Origin: Streptomyces sp. NBC_01481
GTDB lineage: Bacteria; Actinomycetota; Actinomycetes; Streptomycetales; Streptomycetaceae
NCBI RefSeq assembly: GCF_026339995.1
Contig: NZ_JAPEPT010000003.1
Location: forward strand, 868,001-932,000
Reading direction: 5' to 3'
DNA: 64,000 nt
Under the pieces are notes generated by a model that worked only from the letters and a program-made list of their open reading frames with translations, had not been told where the DNA came from and searched no databases. Positions within the stretch are counted from its first letter, which is position 1, and each line of letters starts with the position of its first letter. This document shows, one piece after another, positions 25,465 to 34,089 of the stretch. A program made the translations under genes and the position numbers.

Positions 25465-25846
25465 CGTGTTCGGCTCCTTCAGAAGGCCTTGGGCAGTGAT
25501 CGTTTGTTGTTCTCGGCGCGGGGTGGACGACTTCTGGGGCCATGACTCGGACAGCAAGGCATCGACCGAATAAGCAACACAATCCATAGACGTGGGCGGT
25601 TCAGGACAAACAGGCTCGCCAGGTGTTCCACGGGTCGGCGCACCGGTTGCACCCGACTGGCTCCCCAGCACTCGCGCCTGCGGCCCGCTTCTGATGAGGC
25701 CTCGACGCTCACGAGCCGGAAGTGAACCGCCACTGATCGGCGAATCCGTGCGTTACCGGACAGACGCTGTGGTTCGGTGGCAGGGTGAGGGTGCGCGTAC
25801 CTGGGTGCGCGCCACTGGGCAAGCGTGTCGCTTTCGAGGAGTAACG
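25465..25846. other. Divergent intergenic region
   Basis: 382 nt between the LAXTG operon (minus) and the VOC gene (plus). No credible gene. It should contain promoters for both; the part near 25575-25600 is locally AT-richer. No repeat was recognised. Confidence 0.5.
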
Positions 25847-26206
25847 ATGGAAGCCACCGGCATCACAGCGAATCTGCGCGTCCCGGACATCGCGGCCGCC
25901 CGCGACTTCTACACCGGCTATCTCGGCCTCAGCGTCGAAGATTTCAATATGGGCTGGGTCGCCCGCTACCGGTCGCCCGATGGACGTGCCGAGATCCAGC
26001 TTCTTACGCGCGACGCAACCGCGCCCCAGGATCCCGTCGTCTCGGTCAAGGTCGGTGCGGCTGTCGACGACGCATACGCCGAGGCACGACGGCGCGGATT
26101 CGAGATCGTCCACCCGCTCACCGAAGAACCGTGGGGCTTGCGCCGGTTCTTCGTCCGCGCACCCGACGGCAACATCCTCAACATCGCCGGCCACCCGGAC
26201 GCCTGA
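25847..26206 (+). CDS. VOC-family (glyoxalase/bleomycin-resistance-like) protein
   Basis: 119 aa, the length of a single VOC domain. It contains the beta-alpha-beta-beta-beta elements ITANLRVPDIAAARDFYTGY and GLRRFFVRAPDGNILNIAG. The final block resembles the FxDPDGN signature of the fold. Such proteins bind metal or sequester small molecules; the specific role is unknown. The ATG follows GAGGAG with 5-nt spacing, which fixes the start. It appears monocistronic. Confidence 0.82.
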   Translation: MEATGITANLRVPDIAAARDFYTGYLGLSVEDFNMGWVARYRSPDGRAEIQLLTRDATAPQDPVVSVKVGAAVDDAYAEARRRGFEIVHPLTEEPWGLRRFFVRAPDGNILNIAGHPDA

Positions 26207-26361
26207 GCAGCGACGTGTGCCAGCAGCAACCAACCGATCATGTTCGGTGAACCCTGAAAGACCCGGGGAGCGCTGCTCGGGCATTCGAAGCGGTAGGCTC
26301 CCGGGCAACGCCCTTGACCTGGAGGAAGCAGGCAGGGAGCAGACATTCCGGGAGTTTCTCC

Positions 26362-26778
26362 ATGCTTCGTGCCATGTTCAAGTCCAAGATCCACCGGGCC
26401 ACCGTGACCCAGGCCGATCTCCACTACGTCGGATCCGTCACCGTGGACGCCGCGCTGATGGAGGCGGCCGATCTGCTGCCCGGTGAGCTGGTCCACATCG
26501 TCGACATCACCAACGGCGCCCGCCTCGAGACGTACGTCATCGAGGGCGAGCGCGGCTCCGGCGTCATCGGTATCAACGGCGCGGCCGCCCATCTCGTCCA
26601 CCCCGGCGACCTGGTGATCCTGATCAGCTATGCCCAGGTCGACAACGACGAGGCGCGCACACTGGTGCCGAGTGTCGTCCATGTCGACGAGAGGAACAGG
26701 ATCGTCGCGCTCGGCTCGGACGCCTCCGCGCCCGTACCCGGCAGCGATACGGAACGCAGTCCGCACGCCGTCGTGTGA
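26362..26778 (+). CDS. panD: Aspartate 1-decarboxylase
   Basis: 138 aa; makes beta-alanine from aspartate for pantothenate and CoA. It is a pyruvoyl enzyme made by self-cleavage. The processing site is Gly24-Ser25 in LHYVGSVTVD, and the remainder (FKSKIHRATVTQADLHY, TNGARLETYVIEG, GINGAAAHLVHPGDLVILIS) matches the family throughout. GGGAG precedes the ATG at 26362. It lies 32 nt upstream of a GNAT gene; such GNAT partners (PanM/PanZ) assist PanD maturation in enterobacteria, but this one is not evidently that family. Confidence 0.93.
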   Translation: MLRAMFKSKIHRATVTQADLHYVGSVTVDAALMEAADLLPGELVHIVDITNGARLETYVIEGERGSGVIGINGAAAHLVHPGDLVILISYAQVDNDEARTLVPSVVHVDERNRIVALGSDASAPVPGSDTERSPHAVV

Positions 26779-26810
26779 CCACTCACCAGCGCCTGAAGGA
26801 GCGAGCCGCC

Positions 26811-27158
26811 ATGGCAGAACGCGACATCCGTGACAACAGGCCGATGGGACTCCTGGAGGCGTACGAGGACGGTCGCGTGACGGGCCGCATCGTCTACTTC
26901 ACGCTCGACGCGGATCCCGCAGCCCTGGTCGCCGTGCACACCGTGGTGGAGCCGGAACACGAGGGCAAGGGCATCGCGAGCGCCCTGGTGCGGGAGTTCT
27001 ACGCGATGGCGGCACGCGAGGGCGTACCCGTCGTGCCCCTGTGTCCGTACGCCGCCACATGGGCCGCCAGGCACCCCGACGAGGCCCCCGCGGCCCCGGC
27101 CGAACTGGTGCAGGAGGCCAAGGCGCAGCTCGAAGCAGACCACGCGGAGCTCTGGTAG
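26811..27158 (+). CDS. GNAT-fold N-acetyltransferase (short, YidJ-like)
   Basis: 115 aa. The domain core EDGRVTGRIVYFTLD, VVEPEHEGKGIASALVREF and VPVVPLCPYAATWAARHP matches the small single-domain GNAT proteins (yjdJ/Gtn-like) that use a shortened acetyl-CoA fold. AAGGAG lies nine nt before the ATG at 26811. An in-frame GTG that overlaps the panD stop at 26775 is less likely. It overlaps the next gene by one nt. The substrate is unknown. Confidence 0.8.
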   Translation: MAERDIRDNRPMGLLEAYEDGRVTGRIVYFTLDADPAALVAVHTVVEPEHEGKGIASALVREFYAMAAREGVPVVPLCPYAATWAARHPDEAPAAPAELVQEAKAQLEADHAELW

Positions 27159-27811
27159 TGCCCGTCGGCCCCTCGGGGACGCTTGCGCTGCTGCACACCT
27201 CGCCGGTCCATGTCCCGGTCTTCGAGGGGCTGCGGGACGCGGACCATCCCGGCCTCGGGCTGCGTCATCTCGTCCGTGAGGACCTGCTCGCCCGGGCCCG
27301 GGAGGAAGGGCCCCAGGCCGTCGCCCCCGCCGTCGCCGCCGCGCTGGCACAGGCGGTCGGCGAGGGGGCGAGCGCCGTTCTGTGCACCTGTTCCACGATC
27401 GGCGGCGTTGCCGAGGCATGCGCCGCCGGGCTCGGCGTGCCGGTGCTGCGGGTCGACCGCCCGATGGCCGCGGCGGCGGCCGCGGCCGACCGGATCGTCG
27501 TGGTCGCCTCCGTGCACAGCACCCTGGAGCCGACCCTCGCGCTGATCCGTGAAGAGGCCGCGGGACGGGGCGTCGACGTGCGCACACTGCTCGTCGAGGG
27601 CGCCTGGGAGCTGTTCGAGGCGGGCGACCGCGACGGCTATCTGGACGCGGTGGCCACCGCCGTCGACGGGGTGCGGGAGGCGGATGCCATCGTGCTGGCC
27701 CAGGCATCGATGGCGGACGCGGCGGTCCGTACGACGACCGCCGTCCCCGTCCTGTCCAGCCCGAGGCCCGGACTGCGGGCCGCCGCCGGGGCCATCGCGT
27801 CCGAAGCATGA
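27158..27811 (+). CDS. Aspartate/glutamate-racemase-like protein
   Basis: 217 aa. It has a pair of Cys positions (VLCTCSTIGGVAEA near residue 76) and a second conserved block (DAIVLAQASMAD near 173), where a racemase would carry the second catalytic Cys. Here only the first region has cysteines, so classical two-base racemisation is unlikely. The fold resembles the Asp/Glu/hydantoin racemase and arylmalonate decarboxylase superfamily. The start GTG overlaps the GNAT stop by 1 nt, indicating co-translation. The reaction is unknown. Confidence 0.72.
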   Translation: MPVGPSGTLALLHTSPVHVPVFEGLRDADHPGLGLRHLVREDLLARAREEGPQAVAPAVAAALAQAVGEGASAVLCTCSTIGGVAEACAAGLGVPVLRVDRPMAAAAAAADRIVVVASVHSTLEPTLALIREEAAGRGVDVRTLLVEGAWELFEAGDRDGYLDAVATAVDGVREADAIVLAQASMADAAVRTTTAVPVLSSPRPGLRAAAGAIASEA

Positions 27812-27889
27812 CGCGTGGACCCGGCGCGCGTGGGCACGCGCAACGGGAGACATTGGGAACGCACGACTCCGTACCTCAGGAGGTCCGGC

Positions 27890-28084
27890 ATGACCCAGCC
27901 GCCCGTCCCGCCTTCGCCGCCCCTCCCGGGACCTGATCCGGGGCCCCTGCCCAGCCCGGTGCCGCCTCCGGCACCGCCGCCGGGACCCCCGCCGGACCCC
28001 GTTCCGCAGCCGCCGGGGCCTGGCCCCCGCCCCGAGCCCGTACCCCCGCCGGAGCCGGAGCCCCAGCCGGGGCCTGCGAGCTGA
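27890..28084 (+). CDS. Small proline-rich protein
   Basis: 64 aa, more than half proline, with Pro-Gly, Pro-Val and Pro-Glu runs (PPLPGPDPGP, PPPEPEPQPGP). CAGGAGG seven to eight nt before the ATG is one of the best ribosome sites in the window, which argues for real translation of an otherwise suspicious composition. It lacks a signal peptide and Cys. A hairpin follows at 28098. It may be a short disordered adaptor or simply a degenerate ORF; no family recognised. Confidence 0.5.
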   Translation: MTQPPVPPSPPLPGPDPGPLPSPVPPPAPPPGPPPDPVPQPPGPGPRPEPVPPPEPEPQPGPAS

Positions 28085-28097
28085 TCGCCTCAGCGCT

Positions 28098-28123
28098 AGG
28101 GCCTGTCGTTCGGATCAGGCCCT
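28098..28123. terminator. Hairpin terminator between convergent genes
   Basis: AGGGCCTG (28098-28105) pairs with CAGGCCCT (28116-28123) around a 10-nt loop, between the stop of the proline-rich ORF (28084) and that of gnd (28137). Confidence 0.6.
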
Positions 28124-28136
28124 GGCGTGCGCGGAC

Positions 28137-29579
28137 TCAGTCGGTGCCCACCTCCGAGCGGTCGCCGCCCCAGAGGGTGTGGAACGAGCCCGCCCGGTCG
28201 GTCCGCCGGTAGGTGTGCGCACCGAAGAAGTCGCGCTGCCCCTGCGTGAGCGCCGCGGGCAGCCGCTCAGCGCGCAGCGCGTCGTAGTAGGCGAGGGCCG
28301 CCGAGAAGCCCGGCGTCGGCACGCCCTGCCGTGCGGCCGTCGCGACCACCTCGCGCCAGTCGTCCTGCGCCGCGCCGATCTCCTCCGCGAACTGCTTGTC
28401 GGAGAGCAGACTGGGCAGGTCGCGCTGCGCGTCGTACGCGCCGCGGATGCGGTCCAGGAACGCGGCCCTGATGATGCAGCCGGCCCGCCAGATCGCGGCC
28501 ACCGAACCGAGATCGATGTTCCAGTCGTACGCCTCGCTGCCCGCCTGGATCTGGTGGAAGCCCTGGGTGTACGACACGATCTTGGACGCGTACAGCGCCT
28601 GCTCGACACGGTCGGCGAAGCGCCCGGCCTCGGCCGGGCTCAGTGGCTGCGCCGTCGGCCCGGGCAGCGTGCGTGAGGCCTCGCGCAGCTCGGCATGGCC
28701 CGACAGAGAGCGGGCGAACACGGCCTCCGCGATGCCGGAGACCGGCACACCGAGATCGAGCGCGATCTGCACGGTCCAGCGACCCGTGCCCTTCTGCTCC
28801 GCCTGGTCCGTGACGATGTCGACAAAGGGCTTTCCGGTCGCGGCGTCCGTATGGGCCAGCACCTCCGCCGTGATCTCGATCAGATACGAGTCCAGGCGCC
28901 CGGTGTTCCAGGTGCGGAAGGTCTCGGCGATCTGCGCGGGGGAGTAGCCCGCGACGGCGCGCAGCAGGTGGTACGCCTCGGCGATCAGCTGCATATCGGC
29001 GTACTCGATGCCGTTGTGGACCATCTTCACGAAGTGCCCGGCGCCGTCCGGGCCGATGTGCGCGACTGTCGGGGTGCCGTCGGGAGCCTTCGCGGCGATC
29101 TTCTCGAGCAGCGGTCCGAGCGAGGCGTACGACTCGGTGGAGCCGCCGGGCATGATGCTCGGCCCGTGCAGCGCGCCCTCCTCGCCGCCCGAGATGCCCG
29201 TGCCCACGAAGTGGATGCCGCGCTCCCGCAGCTCCTTCTCCCGGCGGACGGTGTCGGCGAAGTGGGCGTTGCCGCCGTCGATGATGACGTCGCCCTCTTC
29301 GAGCAGTGGCGCGAACTCCTCGATCACGGCGTCCGTCGGGTCGCCGGCCTTGACCATGATGATCAGGCGGCGCGGGCGCTCCAGAGCCGCGACGAACTCC
29401 TCGGGCGACTCGGCGGGCACAAAGGTGCCCTCGTCGCCGAACTCCTCGACCAGCGCGCGCGTCCTGGCAGCCGTGCGGTTGTGCACGGCGACGGTGAGGC
29501 CGTTGCGGGCGAAGTTACGGGCGAGATTGCGGCCCATCACCGCGAGCCCCGTGACGCCGATCTGGGCTGTTCCACTCAT
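28137..29579 (-). CDS. gnd: 6-phosphogluconate dehydrogenase (decarboxylating)
   Basis: 480 aa, the usual length of the long homodimeric enzyme. It converts 6-phosphogluconate to ribulose 5-phosphate plus CO2 and NADPH in the pentose phosphate pathway. Family blocks are GVTGLAVMGRNLARNFA (cofactor loop), DGGNAHFADTVRREKEL, GTGISGGEEGALHGPSIMPG, VKMVHNGIEYADMQLI (catalytic Lys and Glu region) and DQAEQKGTGRWT. The C-terminal GQRDFFGAHTYRR motif is also present. The ATG at 29579 follows AGGAG by eight nt. The frame stays open for 114 more codons upstream, which is a composition effect. Confidence 0.95.
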   Translation of the reverse strand: MSGTAQIGVTGLAVMGRNLARNFARNGLTVAVHNRTAARTRALVEEFGDEGTFVPAESPEEFVAALERPRRLIIMVKAGDPTDAVIEEFAPLLEEGDVIIDGGNAHFADTVRREKELRERGIHFVGTGISGGEEGALHGPSIMPGGSTESYASLGPLLEKIAAKAPDGTPTVAHIGPDGAGHFVKMVHNGIEYADMQLIAEAYHLLRAVAGYSPAQIAETFRTWNTGRLDSYLIEITAEVLAHTDAATGKPFVDIVTDQAEQKGTGRWTVQIALDLGVPVSGIAEAVFARSLSGHAELREASRTLPGPTAQPLSPAEAGRFADRVEQALYASKIVSYTQGFHQIQAGSEAYDWNIDLGSVAAIWRAGCIIRAAFLDRIRGAYDAQRDLPSLLSDKQFAEEIGAAQDDWREVVATAARQGVPTPGFSAALAYYDALRAERLPAALTQGQRDFFGAHTYRRTDRAGSFHTLWGGDRSEVGTD

Positions 29580-29958
29580 ACGTGCGCTCCTGGATGTCCG
29601 TCGGAAAATCCGGCCTCTACGCATACGTACGCGCGCGGCCGGCCATTCATTGATCCTCAAGCCCTGCCCATGCTTCCGTATTTCCGTCGCGGCCGAATCC
29701 CGTCGCGGCTCCAGTGTCCGCCCACGGGCAGGTTTCGGACGCCATGACGGCGGGAAGCGGGCGCCGCCGCCGGGCGTGGGACCCGTGACGGGCGGTGCTA
29801 CCAGGGCCGACGCCCCGGCGAAACGGGCACGATCGGGCGCAGCGGATCCTGTGAAGAGCCTGGTCGAGCCGCCTTGCCTGCTTGTACAAACGACGCATGG
29901 GCCCGAACGGACGCCGGGCACTCAGAACCGAACACAAGCAGAAGCAGGGAAGGGTGCC
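29580..29958. other. Divergent intergenic region gnd / deoR-type regulator
   Basis: 379 nt. Frames on both strands stay open through it, but nothing resembles a real protein. It should hold promoters of gnd and of the DeoR-family gene. No clear repeat was seen. Confidence 0.5.
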
Positions 29959-30720
29959 GTGGACACCGAGGAACGCCGACGGGGAATTCTCGAGTCGGCC
30001 CGCCGGGACGGGTCGGTCGACGTCAACCGGCTCGCCGCGCAGTTCCAGGTGGCCAAGGAGACCATCAGGCGTGATCTGCACGCCCTGGAGGAACACGGCC
30101 TGGTGCGGCGTACGCACGGCGGCGCCTACCCCGTCGAGTCCGCCGGCTTCGAGACCACGCTCGCGGTACGGACCACCCGTCACGTCCCGCAGAAGTCCCG
30201 GATCGCCGCGGCCGCGTCCGAACTCCTCGGTGACGCGGAGACGGTCTTCGTCGACGAGGGCTTCACCCCGCAGCTCGTCGCCGAGGCCCTGCCGCGGGAC
30301 CGGCCGCTGACCGTCGTCACCGCGTCCCTGGCGGTGGCGACCGTCCTGGCGGACGCCGAGAAGATCTCCGTACTGCTGCTCGGCGGACGCGTCCGCGGCG
30401 GCACCATGGCCACGGTCGACCACTGGGCCACCCGGATGCTCGCCGACTTCGTCATCGATCTGGCGTACGTCGGCGCGAACGGCATCTCCCGTGAGTACGG
30501 ACTGACCACACCCGACCCCGCGGTCAGCGAGGTCAAGGCGCAGGCCATGCGCAGTTCACGCCGACGGATCTTCGCCGGAATCCATACCAAGTTCGGTGCG
30601 GTGAGCTTCTGCCGCTTCGCCGAGGTCGGCGACTTCGAGGCCATTGTCACCGACGTGGGCCTGCCCTCGGCCGAGGCGCAGCGCTACTCCCTGCTCGGCC
30701 CGCAGATCATCCGCGTCTGA
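29959..30720 (+). CDS. DeoR-family transcriptional regulator
   Basis: 253 aa. The N-terminal winged helix contains the DeoR signature (RLAAQFQVAKETIRRDLHAL, then EEHGLVRRTHGGA, about residues 21-55). The C-terminal DeoRC sensor domain has FVDEGFTPQLVAEAL and LLLGGRVRGGTMATVD, which binds phosphorylated sugars in relatives. The GTG at 29959 follows GGGAAGGG. It precedes the polyol ABC operon by 128 nt in the same direction and probably represses it until a phosphorylated sugar from that pathway appears. Confidence 0.87.
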   Translation: MDTEERRRGILESARRDGSVDVNRLAAQFQVAKETIRRDLHALEEHGLVRRTHGGAYPVESAGFETTLAVRTTRHVPQKSRIAAAASELLGDAETVFVDEGFTPQLVAEALPRDRPLTVVTASLAVATVLADAEKISVLLLGGRVRGGTMATVDHWATRMLADFVIDLAYVGANGISREYGLTTPDPAVSEVKAQAMRSSRRRIFAGIHTKFGAVSFCRFAEVGDFEAIVTDVGLPSAEAQRYSLLGPQIIRV

Positions 30721-30848
30721 CCCGGCGCGCCCCCGACGGCCGACTCCCATATCCCATAAGCGCATTGATCCCCGGCAATCGGCCGGGGGGCAGGGCCACC
30801 ACGCCCCAACACCGATCACCGAGCCGCTACGAATCATCAGGAGACATC

Positions 30849-32207
30849 ATGTCCCTCCAGCGCCGACGACGTGGAATCCACCTGAGTGTGGGGGCCGGCA
30901 CGGCCGCCATGGCCCTGCTCGCGGGGTGCAGCGGAGCAGGAGCATCGTCCTCGGGAGGGGGCGAGGCCGTGAACGTACTCATGGTGAACAACCCGCAGAT
31001 GGTCGAGCTGCAGAAGCTGACCGCGGAGAACTTCACCAAAGAGACCGGTATCAAGGTCAACTTCACTGTGCTCCCGGAGAACGACGTCCGCGACAAGATC
31101 AGTCAGGACTTCTCCAACCAGGCGGGCCAGTACGACGTGGCCACCATCAGCAATTTCGAGGTGCCGTTCTACGCCAAGAACGGCTGGCTGCACGGGCTCG
31201 ACGAGTACGCGGCCAAGGACACCGCCTTCGACCAGAACGACATACTCAAGCCCCTGCGGGACTCGCTCACCGCCAAGGACGGAAAGCTCTACGCCGAGCC
31301 CTTCTACGGCGAGTCGTCCTTCCTGATGTACCGCAAGGACGTCCTGGCCAAGAAGGGGCTGACGATGCCCGCGAAGCCCACCTGGCAGCAGGTGGCCGAT
31401 CTCGCGGCCAAGGCGGACGGCGCGGAGAGCGGGATGAAGGGCATCTGCCTGCGCGGGCTGCCCGGCTGGGGCGAGGTCATCGCCCCGCTCACCACCGTCG
31501 TCAACACCATGGGCGGAACCTGGTTCACCCAGGACTGGCAGGCGCAGCTGACATCCCCGGAGTTCAAGAAGGCCACCCAGTTCTATGTCGACCTCGTGCG
31601 CAAGCACGGTGAGGCGGGCGCGGCACAGTCCGGGTACGCCGAGTGCCTCAACAACATGACCCAGGGCAAGACGGCGATGTGGTACGACGCCACGGCAGGA
31701 GCCGGGTCCCTGGAAGCGGCCGGATCCCCGGTGAAGGGCAAGATCGGATACGTACCGGCGCCGGTGGAGAAGACGCAGAGCTCCGGTTGGCTCTACACCT
31801 GGGCCTGGGGCATGCAGAAGGCGTCCAAGAAGACCGACAGCGCCTGGAAGTTCATCTCGTGGGCCTCGAGCAAGAAGTACGAGGCTCTGGTCGGCGCGAA
31901 GAGCGGCTGGGCCAATGTGCCCGCGGGCAAGCGGGCCTCCACCTACGCCAACCCCGAGTACCGCAAGGCGGCGGGCGCCTTCGCGGACATCACCCAGCAG
32001 GCCATCGCGAGCGCCAACCCGGAGAACCCCGGCGTCCAGCCGCGCCCCGCGGCCGGAATCCAGTTCGTCGGCATCCCCGAGTTCACCGACCTCGGAACCA
32101 AGGTCTCGCAGGAGATCAGCGCCGCCATCGCCGGCCGCCAGTCGGTCGACCAGGCCCTGGCCGACTCGCAGAAGCTGGCCGAGAAGGTCGGCAAGGAGCA
32201 GCAGTGA
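30849..32207 (+). CDS. Sugar/polyol ABC transporter binding lipoprotein
   Basis: 452 aa, family-1 solute-binding protein. The signal peptide with lipobox LLAGC (Cys27 region) is followed by the usual start ASSSGGGEAVNVLMVNNPQM. PFYGESSFLMYRKDVLAKKG and GKTAMWYDATAGAGSLEAAG are typical of the mannitol/sorbitol-type (SmoE/MtlE) group. It captures substrate outside the membrane for the two permeases downstream. AGGAG precedes the ATG at 30849, and the GTGA overlap with the first permease shows coupling. No ATPase gene is nearby; in Streptomyces the shared ATPase MsiK usually serves such systems (knowledge of the genus, not seen here). Confidence 0.88.
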   Translation: MSLQRRRRGIHLSVGAGTAAMALLAGCSGAGASSSGGGEAVNVLMVNNPQMVELQKLTAENFTKETGIKVNFTVLPENDVRDKISQDFSNQAGQYDVATISNFEVPFYAKNGWLHGLDEYAAKDTAFDQNDILKPLRDSLTAKDGKLYAEPFYGESSFLMYRKDVLAKKGLTMPAKPTWQQVADLAAKADGAESGMKGICLRGLPGWGEVIAPLTTVVNTMGGTWFTQDWQAQLTSPEFKKATQFYVDLVRKHGEAGAAQSGYAECLNNMTQGKTAMWYDATAGAGSLEAAGSPVKGKIGYVPAPVEKTQSSGWLYTWAWGMQKASKKTDSAWKFISWASSKKYEALVGAKSGWANVPAGKRASTYANPEYRKAAGAFADITQQAIASANPENPGVQPRPAAGIQFVGIPEFTDLGTKVSQEISAAIAGRQSVDQALADSQKLAEKVGKEQQ

Positions 32208-33178
32208 GTGCCTCCGTCACCACCCAGCCGCTGAACCCGCAGGTCCGCTCGAGGCAGGCGCGGCAGCCGAAGGGGCGCAAGGGGGGCGTACGGGCCTGGG
32301 CCACCCGGGCCCCGCTCCTTCCCGCCCTCATCTTCCTGATCGCCGTCACCCAACTGCCCTTCGTGGCAACGCTGGTGATCTCGCTCTTCGACTGGAACTC
32401 CCTCAGCCCCGACGAGCGCAGCTTCGCCGGGCTCGCCAACTACGGCACCGTGGTCACCGACCCGGAGCTGCGTGACTCGGTCTTCACCACGGTCCTCCTC
32501 ACCGCGAGCGTCGTCATCGCCACCGTGCTGCTCGGACTGCTGCTCGCCCTGCTCCTCGACCGCACGTTCTTCGGCCGCGGCATGGTGCGCACCCTGCTCA
32601 TCACGCCCTTCCTGATCGTCCCCGTCTCGGCCGCGCTGCTGTGGAAGCACGCGCTCTACAACCCGGAGTACGGACTGCTCAACGGGGCCTGGAACTGGGT
32701 CGCCGGACTCTTCGGCGACGACACTCCCGCCCAGCCGGACTGGATATCCGGTATGCCGCTGATCGCGGTCGAGGCCGCGCTGGTGTGGCAGTGGACGCCG
32801 TTCATGATGCTGATCCTGCTGGCGGGGCTGCAGAGCAGGCCCGCCGACATGATGGAGGCCGCGCGCCTCGACGGCGCGAGCGCCTGGCAGTCCTTCCGCT
32901 ATCTCACGCTGCCGCATCTGCGCCGCTATCTCGAACTGGGCGTGCTGCTCGGTTCCGTGTACATCGTGCAGAACTTCGACGCGGTGTTCACGATCACCTC
33001 CGGAGGGCTCGGCACCGCCAACCTCCCGTACACGATCTACCAGACCTTCTACCAGGCCCACGAGTACGGACTGGCGTCCGCCGCGGGAGTCGTCGTCGTG
33101 ATCGGCACGATGATCATCGCGACGTTCGCGCTCCGGGTGGTCTCGTCCCTCTTCCGTGAGGAGGCGAACCGCGCATGA
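32204..33178 (+). CDS. Sugar/polyol ABC transporter permease 1
   Basis: 324 aa with six membrane segments. The EAA loop is in MEAARLDGASAWQSFRYLTL. It is the MalF-type partner of the polyol transporter. The GTG start overlaps the binding-protein stop as GTGA and is served by GGAG. Its own stop overlaps the next permease ATG. The N-terminal 35 residues are basic and cytoplasmic. Confidence 0.9.
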   Translation: MSASVTTQPLNPQVRSRQARQPKGRKGGVRAWATRAPLLPALIFLIAVTQLPFVATLVISLFDWNSLSPDERSFAGLANYGTVVTDPELRDSVFTTVLLTASVVIATVLLGLLLALLLDRTFFGRGMVRTLLITPFLIVPVSAALLWKHALYNPEYGLLNGAWNWVAGLFGDDTPAQPDWISGMPLIAVEAALVWQWTPFMMLILLAGLQSRPADMMEAARLDGASAWQSFRYLTLPHLRRYLELGVLLGSVYIVQNFDAVFTITSGGLGTANLPYTIYQTFYQAHEYGLASAAGVVVVIGTMIIATFALRVVSSLFREEANRA

Positions 33179-34089
33179 CAGCTCATACTGCTCCCGCTCC
33201 CGCTCCCGCAGCCGCACCGGCTCCGTCGAAAAAGCCGCCCAGGCTTCTGCCGCCGGCGGCGCGCCGGGCCAGGCGCCGGTCCGCCGTGCTGGGCCTGCTG
33301 GCCTGGGTGGCGGGCATCGGATTCTGTCTGCCCGCCGCATGGATGCTGCTGACCTCCCTGCACTCGGAGGCGGACGCGGCGACCAATCCGCCGTCCGTCG
33401 CGGCCCCGCTGAGCCTCGACAGCTACCGGGAGTTCTTCGGCGCCGGCGGCGGGCCGAGCCCCTGGCCGTCCCTGATCAACTCCCTGACGGCGTCCGCCTT
33501 TTCCACCCTGCTGGTGCTCCTCCTCGCCCTCCCGGCGGCGTACGCGCTCTCCATCCGGCGCGTACGCAAGTGGACGGACGTGATGTTCTTCTTCCTGTCC
33601 ACCAAGATGCTTCCGGTCGTCGCCGGGCTGCTGCCCGTTTATCTCTTCGCCAAGAACGCCGGGATGCTGGACAACATCTGGCTCCTCGTCATCCTCTACA
33701 CCTCGATGAATCTGCCGATCGCGGTGTGGATGATGCAGTCCTTCCTCGCGGACGTACCGGTCTCGATCATCGAAGCCGCGCAGGTCGACGGCGCGCGCCT
33801 GCCCACGGTCCTGGCCCGGGTGGTCGCGCCGGTGGCCGCTCCCGGGATCGCGGCCACCGCCCTGATCTGCTTCATCTTCAGCTGGAACGAGCTGCTCTTC
33901 GCCCGCGTACTGACCGGTGTCGTCGCCCAGACCGCGCCCGTCTATCTGACCGGATTCGTCACCAGTCAGGGCCTGTTCCTCGCCCAGCTGTGCGCCGCGT
34001 CCGTCGTTGTGTCCCTGCCGGTGCTCGCCGCCGGATACGCCGCCCAGGACAAGCTCGTCCAGGGCCTTTCCCTTGGAGCTGTTAAATGA
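33175..34089 (+). CDS. Sugar/polyol ABC transporter permease 2
   Basis: 304 aa, MalG-type with six membrane segments. The EAA loop is in IIEAAQVDGARLPTVLARVV. The N-terminus is a Pro/Ala-rich tail (TAPAPAPAAAPAPSKKPP). The ATG overlaps the previous stop and its own stop overlaps the dehydrogenase start (ATGA in both cases). Confidence 0.9.
   Translation: MTAHTAPAPAPAAAPAPSKKPPRLLPPAARRARRRSAVLGLLAWVAGIGFCLPAAWMLLTSLHSEADAATNPPSVAAPLSLDSYREFFGAGGGPSPWPSLINSLTASAFSTLLVLLLALPAAYALSIRRVRKWTDVMFFFLSTKMLPVVAGLLPVYLFAKNAGMLDNIWLLVILYTSMNLPIAVWMMQSFLADVPVSIIEAAQVDGARLPTVLARVVAPVAAPGIAATALICFIFSWNELLFARVLTGVVAQTAPVYLTGFVTSQGLFLAQLCAASVVVSLPVLAAGYAAQDKLVQGLSLGAVK

Noticed and set aside
29008..29958. 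Open frame extending the DeoR-family gene 317 codons upstream
   Set aside because: This part lies antisense to gnd and crosses the divergent promoter region; the regulator starts at the GTG with a ribosome site at 29959.
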